Positions 18,489-27,027 of a stretch of 64,000 bases of DNA are shown here, one piece after another. Position numbers and translations under genes: made by a program. Every line of letters starts with the position of its first letter. Position 1 is the first letter of the stretch. The stretch covers positions 2,282,804 through 2,346,803 of the forward strand of contig NZ_CP094326.1 of NCBI RefSeq assembly GCF_022760175.1. Reading direction: 5' to 3'. This DNA comes from Zhouia spongiae. Its GTDB lineage: Bacteria; Bacteroidota; Bacteroidia; Flavobacteriales; Flavobacteriaceae. A model generated the notes under the pieces. The model searched no databases and was not told the DNA's origin. It saw nothing but the letters and a program-made list of their open reading frames with translations.

Positions 18489-18522
18489 AAAAACGCCTTT
18501 CTGTCAGCAGAAAGGCGTTTTT
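18489..18522. terminator. bidirectional terminator before the beta-barrel gene
   Basis: A 15-bp perfect stem (AAAAACGCCTTTCTG at 18489-18503, CAGAAAGGCGTTTTT at 18508-18522) with loop TCAG. It serves the minus-strand beta-barrel gene ending at 18545. Confidence 0.92.
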
Positions 18523-18544
18523 GTTTTTGTTATAAAGAGAGGTG

Positions 18545-19135
18545 TTAGAGTCTTAAAGAAACCCCTAATACCAGCTGTTCTGGTCTGGTTTCAACATGGT
18601 GTTGAAAACCATCAACAATATTGTTGTTGATATAGGTGGCTTCATTATCAGAAAAACCTCTGTCGTATCTCAGGTCAATACCTATATTACCCAGGCTTAC
18701 ACCAATACCGATATTCATTCCGACAGTAAAATCACTTTCGATATCATTCATGGAGATGCCGTCAAATTCTGTCTCGAGAACATACTGGAATGCAGGTCCT
18801 GCAAATACTTCAATAGGTCCGAAAACCTTATATCCGAGAAGAACCGGCAAGTCTAGTTTGCTCATGTCAAACTTATCGCCGTCGTAATCACTTTTTACCT
18901 TGGTGTAAACCAATTCAGGTTTGATGTAAAGGGTTTCGGTAAGGTTCCCTTTGCCGAAAAAACCAAAATGATACCCTACGTTACCATCTGGGTTTTTTAT
19001 AATTTCTCCGGCATCATCAAAATACTTACCATTTGAGTTGTAATTAAGTCCTGCCTTGATACCCCATCCTGAATTAGTTTGGGCCATAATTGATGTACTT
19101 GCTAGTACGAAAAACAATAAAAGTGTTTTTTTCAT
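18545..19135 (-). CDS. outer membrane beta-barrel protein (PorT-like family)
   Basis: 196 residues. A signal peptide (LLLFFVLASTSIMAQ) is followed by alternating amphipathic strands typical of the small Bacteroidetes barrel family: GIKAGLNYN, LYIKPELVYTKV, IEVFAGPAFQYVLET, IGIDLRYDRGFSD and a C-terminal LVLGVSLRL with a terminal aromatic/aliphatic strand. It should be an eight-stranded barrel of unknown function. It lies 59 nt downstream of the transketolase pair; a GGTAGGGTT/AACCCTGCC hairpin without a T run (19166-19188) sits between them. Confidence 0.8.
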   Translation of the reverse strand: MKKTLLLFFVLASTSIMAQTNSGWGIKAGLNYNSNGKYFDDAGEIIKNPDGNVGYHFGFFGKGNLTETLYIKPELVYTKVKSDYDGDKFDMSKLDLPVLLGYKVFGPIEVFAGPAFQYVLETEFDGISMNDIESDFTVGMNIGIGVSLGNIGIDLRYDRGFSDNEATYINNNIVDGFQHHVETRPEQLVLGVSLRL

Positions 19136-19194
19136 AATGATTTCTTTGAGTTTGAATTTATAACAGGCAGGGTTACAAAAACCCTACCAATTAT

Positions 19195-20148
19195 TTATTT
19201 TCTTTTCATCACTTTTATAACGGCCTCTTCAATAGCTTTATTGTTAAGTCCGTATTTTTCCATAAGCTGAGCCGGAGTACCACTTTCTCCAAAAGTATCG
19301 TTCGTAGCTACAAACTCCTGAGGTACAGGGTTGTTTTGAACCAATACTCTGGAAACGCTTTCTCCTAATCCGCCGAGGAAATTGTGTTCTTCACAAGTAA
19401 CTACACAGCCTGTTTTCGCTACAGAGGCTAGAATGGCTTCATCGTCTAAAGGTTTGATTGTATGTATGTTGATAACCTCTGCTGAAATTCCTTTGGCTTC
19501 CAACGCTTCAGCAGCCGATAGAGCTTCCCATACTAGATGACCGGTAGCAATAATGGTTACATCGGTACCTTCAGTTAACTGCAATGCTTTACCTATCTCA
19601 AACTTTTGATCTTCCGGAGTAAAGTTGGCTACGGCCGGACGTCCGAAACGTAAATACACAGGGCCATTGTGTTCTGCAATCGCAATAGTGGCTGCTTTTG
19701 TCTGGTTGTAATCACATGGATTGATCACTGTCATGCCCGGAAGCATTTTCATTAGTCCGATGTCTTCCAGGATCTGGTGTGTAGCACCGTCTTCACCTAA
19801 AGTGATCCCGGCGTGGGAAGCACATATTTTTACATTTTTACCTGAATAGGCGATAGACTGACGGATCTGGTCGTATACCCTTCCTGTGGAAAAGTTTGCA
19901 AAGGTTCCGGTAAAAGGGATTTTTCCTCCAATGGTCAAACCGGCTGCAACCCCCATCATATTGGCTTCTGCGATACCAACCTGAAAAAAACGCTCCGGAT
20001 TTTCTTTAATGAATTCATCCATTTTTAAAGAGCCTATCAGGTCTGCACATAGGGCGACCACATTTGGGTTGGTTCTTCCTAATTCTGCTAAACCGGCACC
20101 AAAGCCACTACGGGTATCTTTCTTCCCTGTGTCTATATATTTTTTCAT
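19195..20148 (-). CDS. transketolase, C-terminal subunit
   Basis: About 317 residues covering the pyrimidine-binding and C-terminal transketolase domains: [44 protein letters not shown] with the catalytic Glu that activates [18 protein letters not shown], and a C-terminal domain ending in [16 protein letters not shown]. With the upstream gene it makes a heteromeric transketolase of the pentose phosphate pathway, the split form common in Bacteroidetes. The ATG at 20148 gives the usual MKKYIDTG start; an in-frame ATG 15 nt upstream is possible. The 40-nt gap to the N-subunit indicates co-transcription. Confidence 0.9.
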
Positions 20149-20188
20149 TGTTGCTTGTGTCATTGTTAAAAAATAAGAGGGTTAGTAA

Positions 20189-21034
20189 TTAGTAATCACC
20201 CAAGGTTTCAGGGTTTTGCCCCAATGCGATGGCTAATTGTTCGTCGTTAGGAGCTTTTCCGTGCCACGCGTGTGTGTGCATCATAAAATCTACTCCGTTC
20301 CCCATTTCCGTATGTAGTAAAATACAAACCGGTTTTCCTTTTCCGGTACGTGTTTTGGCTTCTTTTAATCCTGTGATGACTGCTTCGAGATTGTTCCCTT
20401 CTTTGATCTCCAGTACGTCCCATCCGAAAGCTTCAAACTTGGCCTTCACGCTTCCCATCGGGAGTACATCGTCAGTAGCACCATCGATCTGCTTTCCGTT
20501 AAGATCGACCGTAGCTATTATATTGTCAACTTTCTTTGCAGAGGCATACATGATAGCTTCCCAGTTCTGGCCTTCCTGAAGCTCGCCGTCGCCGTGCAGG
20601 CTATATACGATATGGTTATCGTTGTTTAATTTTTTAGCTTCTGCCGCCCCCAAAGCAACAGACATACCCTGTCCGAGGGAACCACTGGCGATTCTGATCC
20701 CAGGGAGGCCTTCGTGTGTTGTAGGGTGTCCTTGTAAACGAGAATCAATCAAACGGAAAGTGTTCAGCTCATCAATAGGGAAATAACCTTTTCTGGCTAA
20801 AACGCTATAGTAAACAGGAGAGATATGTCCGTTAGACAGGAAGAAGAGATCTTCTCCGATACCATCCATATCAAATTCGTCGTTTAACTCCATGATTTCG
20901 TTGTACAGGGCTACAAAAAACTCAGTACATCCTAAAGAGCCACCTGGGTGACCCGAATTTACTTTGTGGACCATGCGCAAAATGTCTCTGCGAACCTGGA
21001 TCACTAGATCGTTTAGTTGTTGTGTATCAGGCAT
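20189..21034 (-). CDS. transketolase, N-terminal (TPP-binding) subunit
   Basis: 281 residues with VNSGHPGGSLGCTEFFVALY, SNGHISPVYYSVLA, ASGSLGQGMSVALGAA and the thiamine diphosphate motif starting GDGELQEGQNWEA and ending near VDLNGKQIDG. It binds Mg-TPP and pairs with the C-terminal subunit. It is the first gene of the pair, 25 nt behind a near-perfect flavobacterial promoter. The split is a family feature, not a frameshift: both genes have their own starts and stops. Confidence 0.93.
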   Translation of the reverse strand: MPDTQQLNDLVIQVRRDILRMVHKVNSGHPGGSLGCTEFFVALYNEIMELNDEFDMDGIGEDLFFLSNGHISPVYYSVLARKGYFPIDELNTFRLIDSRLQGHPTTHEGLPGIRIASGSLGQGMSVALGAAEAKKLNNDNHIVYSLHGDGELQEGQNWEAIMYASAKKVDNIIATVDLNGKQIDGATDDVLPMGSVKAKFEAFGWDVLEIKEGNNLEAVITGLKEAKTRTGKGKPVCILLHTEMGNGVDFMMHTHAWHGKAPNDEQLAIALGQNPETLGDY

Positions 21035-21058
21035 TTTTATTCAAAAATTTTTTCGGGG

Positions 21059-21088
21059 CAAAAGTAAGTTTTTATTAAAGGTGAACAA
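21059..21088 (-). promoter_or_regulatory. promoter of the transketolase pair
   Basis: On the minus strand TTG (21086-21088), a 19-nt spacer and TACTTTTG (21059-21066) match the consensus TTG-N19-TAnnTTTG. The box ends 25 nt before the ATG. Confidence 0.75.
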
Positions 21089-21154
21089 AGCTAAAGCCTT
21101 ATCATTTTTTAACTTTAATATTTGTTTGTGAAATATTTTACAAATTAATAGCGG

Positions 21155-21183
21155 TTTATATAACTGTCAGTTGTTTATCTTTG
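21155..21183 (+). promoter_or_regulatory. candidate promoter of the tgt operon
   Basis: TATCTTTG (21176-21183) is a perfect -7 box with TTT (21155-21157) 18 nt upstream. It lies 20 nt before ATG 21204 and therefore argues against the longer frame starting at 21171. Confidence 0.5.
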
Positions 21184-21203
21184 CCGGCATTGAAGGATTG
21201 TTT

Positions 21204-22334
21204 ATGAAATTTGATTTAAAAGGAAAAGACCAGGGAAGTAAGGCCAGGGCTGGGGTCATCACTACCGATCACGGTACCATAGAGACCCCGATTTTTATGC
21301 CTGTGGGAACCGTAGCATCCGTAAAAGGGGTTCACCAGCGTGAGTTAAAGGAAGATATTGATCCGGATATTATTTTAGGCAACACCTATCATTTATACCT
21401 GAGGCCCAAAACGGAGATTCTGGAAAAGGCCGGCGGACTGCACAAATTTATGAACTGGGACCGGAACATCCTGACCGATAGTGGGGGGTTTCAGGTCTAT
21501 TCACTTTCCGGAAGAAGAAAAATAAAGGAAGAGGGAGTCAGGTTTAAAAGTCATATCGACGGTTCGTACCATGTTTTTACCCCGGAAAACGTAATGGATA
21601 TACAGCGTACTATAGGAGCCGATATCATAATGGCTTTTGATGAGTGTACTCCTTATCCTTGTGATTACAGTTACGCGAAGAATTCGATGCACAGAACGCA
21701 CAGATGGTTAGACAGATGTGTAAGTCATTTTAATAATACACTTCCCAAATATGGTTATGGGCAAAGTTTGTTTCCGATTGTACAAGGTTCCACCTTTAAG
21801 GACTTGCGATTGCAATCTGCAGAATATATTGCAAATATAGGAGCAGAAGGAAATGCAATCGGAGGCCTGTCCGTCGGCGAACCTGCTGAGGATATGTACG
21901 AGATGACCGATATTGTATGTGGCGTATTGCCGGAAGATAAACCGAGATATTTAATGGGCGTCGGAACCCCTATCAATATATTAGAGAATATAGCACTCGG
22001 GGTCGATATGTTTGATTGTGTAATGCCTACCCGTAATGCCCGAAACGGGATGTTGTTTACAGCTCACGGAACCATTAATATCAAAAATAAAAAATGGGAA
22101 GATGATTTTTCCCCGATCGATGAAATGGGAATAACTTATGTAGACACCTATTACAGTAAGGCTTACCTTCGGCATTTGTTTGCGGCCAACGAGTATTTAG
22201 GAAAACAAATAGCAACCATCCATAATTTAGGTTTTTATCTGTGGCTGGTAAGGGAAGCAAGGAAACATATATTGGCAGGAGATTTTTATGAGTGGAAAAA
22301 TATAATGGTAAAGCAAATGGACAAAAGACTGTAG
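21204..22334 (+). CDS. tgt: tRNA-guanine transglycosylase
   Basis: 376 residues. It exchanges guanine 34 for a queuine precursor in tRNAs with GUN anticodons. Active-site motifs are present: LTDSGGFQVYSL (substrate-binding Asp), GGLSVGEP and MGVGTP, and CVMPTRNARNG with the RNA-binding region. The stretch that in E. coli-type enzymes carries the CxCxxC zinc ligands reads DEMGITYVDTYYSKAYLRHL, with no cysteine, although the following IHNL histidine is kept. The start at 21204 fits both the family and the promoter position. It is followed 1 nt later by the permease gene. Confidence 0.93.
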   Translation: MKFDLKGKDQGSKARAGVITTDHGTIETPIFMPVGTVASVKGVHQRELKEDIDPDIILGNTYHLYLRPKTEILEKAGGLHKFMNWDRNILTDSGGFQVYSLSGRRKIKEEGVRFKSHIDGSYHVFTPENVMDIQRTIGADIIMAFDECTPYPCDYSYAKNSMHRTHRWLDRCVSHFNNTLPKYGYGQSLFPIVQGSTFKDLRLQSAEYIANIGAEGNAIGGLSVGEPAEDMYEMTDIVCGVLPEDKPRYLMGVGTPINILENIALGVDMFDCVMPTRNARNGMLFTAHGTINIKNKKWEDDFSPIDEMGITYVDTYYSKAYLRHLFAANEYLGKQIATIHNLGFYLWLVREARKHILAGDFYEWKNIMVKQMDKRL

Positions 22335-22335
22335 T

Positions 22336-23418
22336 ATGAAAATTATAGACTGGTACATATTAAAAAGGTATTTAGTAACATTTTTTGTGATGCTGCTTCT
22401 TTTTGTACCTATCGGTATCATGGTCGATGTTTCTGAAAAGGTGGATAAAATGATCGCCAAAGAGGTGCCTTTTGATGAAATCGTTAATTACTATATAGAC
22501 TTTACTTTTTATTTTGCCAGTCTGCTTTTCCCGATATTTCTTTTTTTATCCATTATCTGGTTTACATCCAAACTGGCGAACAATACGGAGATCGTGGCTA
22601 TTTTAAGTTCCGGGATTTCTTTTACGAGGTTTTTGCGCCCGTACCTGATGGGAGCTTCTATTATTGCTGTGATAACATTTATTATGGGGATGTTTATTGT
22701 GCCTAGTGCCAGTAAAGGATACAATGACTTTAGGTATGAATATCTTAAAAAGAACAAGAACGTCCGAAAAACCACAAATTTATACAATCAGGTAAGTGAT
22801 AACGATTTTATATATCTGAGCCATTTTGAGCCTTTAAATAAAATAGGCAGGGATTTTACGTTAGAGCATTTTGAAGGGAATGAATTAAAGTATAAGATCT
22901 CGGCCTCCAGTATTAAATGGATGCCGAAAGACTCCGTATACAGATTACGGAGTTATGTTAAAAGAACCATAGGTGAAATGGGAGAGGAGGATCGTTTTGT
23001 TGAAGAGCGTAAAATAGATACTTTATTTTCTTTTAATCTCGATGACCTGACACCCGTATCGTATATAGCGGAAACGAAAAACCTTTTTGAGTTAAATAAA
23101 TTCATAGAGAAGGAACGTAAAAAGGGCTCTCCCAATATTAACAGGTATCTGGTGGTGAAATATAAACGTTGGGGGCTGCCGGTATCGGCCTTTATCCTTA
23201 CGATTATTGCAGTTGCTGTATCTTCGAAGAAGCGGAGAGGCGGAATGGGGATCAATCTGGCATTGGGGATTTCGTTAGCGTTTATCTATATCTTTTTTGA
23301 TAAAATATTCGGTACCATGGCTGAACAATCGGGGTTTCCGCCGTTATTGGCTGTATCGATACCTAATATAATGTTCGGGCTTTTGGCTGTATATCTTCTT
23401 AAAAATGCTAAACGATAA
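22336..23418 (+). CDS. LptF/LptG-family permease
   Basis: 360 residues with three N-terminal membrane helices, a periplasmic beta-jellyroll-like domain (about 135-265) and three C-terminal helices, the YjgP/YjgQ architecture. The start KIIDWYILKRYLVTFFVMLLL is typical. Such proteins form the membrane part of the Lpt exporter that moves lipopolysaccharide to the outer membrane. It begins 1 nt after tgt, an arrangement often seen in Bacteroidetes. Whether it is LptF or LptG is not resolved. Its end overlaps the EamA gene by 14 nt. Confidence 0.88.
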   Translation: MKIIDWYILKRYLVTFFVMLLLFVPIGIMVDVSEKVDKMIAKEVPFDEIVNYYIDFTFYFASLLFPIFLFLSIIWFTSKLANNTEIVAILSSGISFTRFLRPYLMGASIIAVITFIMGMFIVPSASKGYNDFRYEYLKKNKNVRKTTNLYNQVSDNDFIYLSHFEPLNKIGRDFTLEHFEGNELKYKISASSIKWMPKDSVYRLRSYVKRTIGEMGEEDRFVEERKIDTLFSFNLDDLTPVSYIAETKNLFELNKFIEKERKKGSPNINRYLVVKYKRWGLPVSAFILTIIAVAVSSKKRRGGMGINLALGISLAFIYIFFDKIFGTMAEQSGFPPLLAVSIPNIMFGLLAVYLLKNAKR

Positions 23419-24298
23419 CTTAAAGAATTACCTGCATCTCCATTTGATCGTTTTTATTTGGGGGTTTACAGCTGTTATTGGTGCGTTGATATCACTTGAT
23501 GCTGCTCCGTTGGTTTGGTACCGTATGTTGCTGGCCGCAGGTTTTATCGGAATCTATATATGGTTTAAAAAGATAAACTGGCGAATTTCCGGAAAAACCT
23601 TGTTTGGGTTTATAATGGCAGGTACAGTCATAGCATTACACTGGGTTACTTTTTTTAAGGCGATCAAGGTTTCTAATGTGTCGGTTACATTAGCGATGTT
23701 GTCTACCGGCTCATTTTTTACAGCAATTTTAGAACCTCTGTGGTACAAGCGGAAAGTAATCTGGTATGAGATATTCTTTGGTTTAATTGTGATATCTGGT
23801 CTTTATATAATATTTGAAGTTGAAACAGCATATGTTCAGGGCATCATACTGGCTTTAACATCTGCTTTGCTATCTGCTGTCTTTACGCTGGTCAACGGGA
23901 AGTTTATCCAGGTGTACAAACCCTCCGTTATTTCATTTTACGAACTCACGAGCGGGGTTGTTTTCCTGACACTTTATTTGTGGGTTACAGACAGCTTTTC
24001 TTCCGGTTTTTTTGATGTATCGGTATCCGATTGGGTGTATTTGGGGGTTTTGGCATCAGTTTGTACAGCTTATGCTTTAATAGCCTCTGTTAAAATTATG
24101 AAGTTTATCAGCCCGTATACAGTGATGTTGACGATTAATATGGAGCCGGTTTACGGAATCATTTTAGCCTATCTGGTCTTTGGGGAGAACGAAAGAATGA
24201 GTCCCCAATTTTATATAGGGGCAGCCGTAATTTTAATGACAGTCATAGCTAACGGGATTTTAAAAAATAAAAGGAAAAGAAAAAGTACATTGTTTTAG
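23405..24298 (+). CDS. EamA/DMT-family transporter
   Basis: 297 residues with about ten hydrophobic helices in two homologous EamA halves; the first contains WGFTAVIGALISLDAAPLVWYR and the second FYELTSGVVFLTLYL and INMEPVYGIILAYLVFGE, the usual end-of-repeat motif. Members export amino acids, nucleotides or other metabolites; the substrate is not predictable here. It overlaps the permease gene by 14 nt, so it is probably translationally coupled to it. Confidence 0.85.
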   Translation: MLNDNLKNYLHLHLIVFIWGFTAVIGALISLDAAPLVWYRMLLAAGFIGIYIWFKKINWRISGKTLFGFIMAGTVIALHWVTFFKAIKVSNVSVTLAMLSTGSFFTAILEPLWYKRKVIWYEIFFGLIVISGLYIIFEVETAYVQGIILALTSALLSAVFTLVNGKFIQVYKPSVISFYELTSGVVFLTLYLWVTDSFSSGFFDVSVSDWVYLGVLASVCTAYALIASVKIMKFISPYTVMLTINMEPVYGIILAYLVFGENERMSPQFYIGAAVILMTVIANGILKNKRKRKSTLF

Positions 24299-24324
24299 GC
24301 AATCGCATTAAAGTTTTATATTTG
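24290..24324 (+). promoter_or_regulatory. candidate promoter of accA
   Basis: TATATTTG (24317-24324) is a perfect -7 box, with TTG (24290-24292) 24 nt upstream, slightly longer than the usual spacer. It is 33 nt ahead of the accA ATG. Confidence 0.45.
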
Positions 24325-24357
24325 TGGGCTGACTAAAACCAATATTTATATTTAATA

Positions 24358-25311
24358 ATGGAATATTTAGATTTCGAATTACCTATTAAAGAGCTTGAAG
24401 AGCAGTTAGATAAATGCAGAGTGATAGGCTCAGAGAGTGATATAGATGTTACAGATACCTGTAAACAGATAGAAAAGAAACTTAACGATACCAAGAAGGA
24501 AATATATAAAAATTTAACTGCCTGGCAACGGGTTCAGCTTTCAAGACATCCTTCGAGACCTTACACCTTAGATTACATCAAAGCCCTTTTCGGAGAAACA
24601 TTTCTAGAACTGCATGGTGACAGAACTGTTAAGGATGACAAGGCTATGATTGGTGGTATGGGAAAAATCGGCGACCAGTCCTTTATGGTCATAGGTACGC
24701 AAAAAGGGTACAATACCAAAACACGTCAGTACCGGAATTTTGGAATGGCGAATCCGGAAGGATATCGAAAGGCATTACGCTTAATGAAAATGGCTGAAAA
24801 ATTTGGAATCCCGGTTATTTCATTAATTGATACGCCGGGCGCATATCCGGGGATAGAAGCCGAAGAACGCGGTCAGGGTGAGGCCATTGCAAGAAACATT
24901 CTTGAAATGACCCGTTTAAAAGTTCCTGTAATTGTTGTCATAATTGGAGAAGGTGCTTCAGGCGGGGCATTAGGGATAGGTGTAGGAGATAAGGTAATGA
25001 TGCTTGAAAATACCTGGTATTCCGTTATTTCTCCTGAATCGTGCTCATCTATACTTTGGAGAAGCTGGGAATATAAAGAGCAGGCGGCAGAGGCTTTAAA
25101 GCTGACAGCTCCTGATATGAAGAAGCTTAAGTTGGTTGATGAAATTATAAAAGAACCGCTTGGGGGGGCACATTCAAATAGAGAAGCAACCTATAAAACC
25201 ATAGAGAAAACAATTTTGAAAGTTTACGATGAACTTAAAAAGTTATCACCAGAAGAACTGGTAAATAATCGTATGGATAAATATGCCGGTATGGGAGTCT
25301 TTAAGGGCTAA
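24358..25311 (+). CDS. accA: acetyl-CoA carboxylase carboxyltransferase subunit alpha
   Basis: 317 residues, standard for AccA. Landmarks are the N-terminal helical region ([14 protein letters not shown]), [25 protein letters not shown], the crotonase-fold core [21 protein letters not shown], the oxyanion region [12 protein letters not shown] and the [11 protein letters not shown] motif. With AccD it transfers the carboxyl group from carboxybiotin to acetyl-CoA to give malonyl-CoA for fatty acid synthesis. It has its own promoter and terminator. Confidence 0.97.
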   Translation: MEYLDFELPIKELEEQLDKCRVIGSESDIDVTDTCKQIEKKLNDTKKEIYKNLTAWQRVQLSRHPSRPYTLDYIKALFGETFLELHGDRTVKDDKAMIGGMGKIGDQSFMVIGTQKGYNTKTRQYRNFGMANPEGYRKALRLMKMAEKFGIPVISLIDTPGAYPGIEAEERGQGEAIARNILEMTRLKVPVIVVIIGEGASGGALGIGVGDKVMMLENTWYSVISPESCSSILWRSWEYKEQAAEALKLTAPDMKKLKLVDEIIKEPLGGAHSNREATYKTIEKTILKVYDELKKLSPEELVNNRMDKYAGMGVFKG

Positions 25312-25336
25312 ACGGGTTTATACATAATAATATCAG

Positions 25337-25367
25337 AAAACCGAAGTAAGTTGCTTCGGTTTTTTTT
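25337..25367 (+). terminator. terminator of accA
   Basis: A 10-bp stem AAAACCGAAG (25337-25346)/CTTCGGTTTT (25354-25363), a 7-nt loop and a T run. Confidence 0.9.
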
Positions 25368-25479
25368 AACTTTATTAACAAAGAACAGGAGTTATTAACA
25401 AGTAGTCAACAGTTAGTGTGTTAATTGTTAGTCGTTTAAAATTAAAATTGTAATAGATCATTTCTCTACATTCGCAACT

Positions 25480-27027
25480 ATGGAAAAAGTAAACCCCATC
25501 ACTGGAGTTAAATTAGACAAGACGAATATTATCCATCTTGAAAAAGGGAAAATTCCGCCTCAAGCCATTGATTTAGAGGAGGCTGTGTTAGGGGCTATGA
25601 TGATCGACAAGAAAGGGGTCGATGAGGTTATTGATATTTTATCATCAGATGCATTTTACAAGGAATCGCATCGTCATATATTCGAAGCTGTGGTTCAGTT
25701 GTTTGAATCTTCCGAACCCATAGACTTATTAACAGTTTCTGCCCAATTAAAGAAAAATGGAAAGCTGGATGTAGCCGGCGGCGATTTTTACCTGATTCAA
25801 CTCACTAAAAAAGTCTCTTCTTCTGCACATATAGAGTTTCATGCCAGAATTATTTTACAGAAATTTATTCAGCGTTCATTAATAAAAATATCAAGCGAAA
25901 TCATCGAAGAATCATATGATGAAACGACAGATGTTTTTGACCTGCTGGATAGCGCTGAAGCTAAACTATACGAAGTTACCCAGGGAAATATTAAGAAATC
26001 GTCTGAAAGTGCCCAAAGCCTCGTAATGCAAGCTAAAAAGAAAATTGAGGAGATCTCTAATAAGGAAGGGCTGAGTGGTATTCCGACAGGTTTTGACAAG
26101 CTGGATAAACTAACATCGGGATGGCAACCCAGTGATCTGATCATAGTAGCAGCTCGTCCGGGTATGGGTAAAACGGCCTTCAACCTGTCTATGGCGAGGA
26201 ACATGGCTGTAAACTCCAATATACCGGTAGCGTTTTTCTCTTTGGAGATGTCGTCTGTGCAGCTTATTACCAGATTGATCTCATCGGAAACGGGACTTTC
26301 TTCCGAAAAGCTGAGAACAGGAAAATTAGCTGATCATGAGTGGAAACAACTGAATGTAAAGGTTAAAAACCTTGAAAAAGCCCCGCTTTATATTGATGAT
26401 ACACCATCGTTATCCATTTTTGATTTGCGGGCAAAAGCAAGACGTCTTGCCTCTCAGTTTGGAATAAGGCTTATTATTATTGACTATTTGCAATTGATGA
26501 CTGCGGGAGGAACCTCAAAAAACGGTAACCGTGAACAAGAAATATCAATGATATCGCGTAACCTCAAAGCTTTGGCAAAAGAACTGGATGTGCCGGTTAT
26601 TGCATTATCACAGCTATCGAGGGCCGTAGAAACAAGGGGAGGGAGTAAAAGGCCTTTGCTGTCGGATCTTCGTGAATCTGGTGCGATTGAGCAGGATGCG
26701 GATATCGTTTCCTTTATATATCGTCCCGAATATTATAAAATTGAAGAGTGGGATGACGAAGACCGAAGCCCTACTCAGGGACAGGCAGAATTTATTGTGG
26801 CAAAACACCGTAATGGTGGATTAGACAACATTAGGTTAAAATTTATTGGAGAACTAGGTAAATTTGATAACTTAGATGACTTTGATACGCCTTTCGAGAT
26901 TCCTTCTAAAATGAACGAAGATGAAGAGAATCCATTTGCTACACAACATTTACCAAGCGCTGATGAAGCCTTTGGAAGTAGTATGAATGAAGGGTTTAAT
27001 CCTAACGATGATGACGTTCCGTTCTAA
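25480..27027 (+). CDS. dnaB: replicative DNA helicase
   Basis: 515 residues. The N-terminal DnaB domain (PPQAIDLEEAVLGAMMIDKKG) is followed by the RecA-like ATPase with Walker A ARPGMGKTAF, Walker B IIIDYLQLM, and the arginine-finger region SDLRESGAIEQDAD. It unwinds DNA at the fork as a hexamer. There is an acidic C-terminal tail. No intein is present. The gene's last 20 nt overlap the next gene. Confidence 0.97.
   Translation: MEKVNPITGVKLDKTNIIHLEKGKIPPQAIDLEEAVLGAMMIDKKGVDEVIDILSSDAFYKESHRHIFEAVVQLFESSEPIDLLTVSAQLKKNGKLDVAGGDFYLIQLTKKVSSSAHIEFHARIILQKFIQRSLIKISSEIIEESYDETTDVFDLLDSAEAKLYEVTQGNIKKSSESAQSLVMQAKKKIEEISNKEGLSGIPTGFDKLDKLTSGWQPSDLIIVAARPGMGKTAFNLSMARNMAVNSNIPVAFFSLEMSSVQLITRLISSETGLSSEKLRTGKLADHEWKQLNVKVKNLEKAPLYIDDTPSLSIFDLRAKARRLASQFGIRLIIIDYLQLMTAGGTSKNGNREQEISMISRNLKALAKELDVPVIALSQLSRAVETRGGSKRPLLSDLRESGAIEQDADIVSFIYRPEYYKIEEWDDEDRSPTQGQAEFIVAKHRNGGLDNIRLKFIGELGKFDNLDDFDTPFEIPSKMNEDEENPFATQHLPSADEAFGSSMNEGFNPNDDDVPF

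Noticed and set aside
20148-21034. Transketolase as one frameshifted gene
   Set aside because: Both halves have proper starts, stops and a 40-nt gap; split transketolase is common in Bacteroidetes.
25448-25474. TTG...TACATTCG as a dnaB promoter
   Set aside because: The -7-like box ends only 5 nt before the ATG, which would give a leaderless transcript, and the box has a mismatch.
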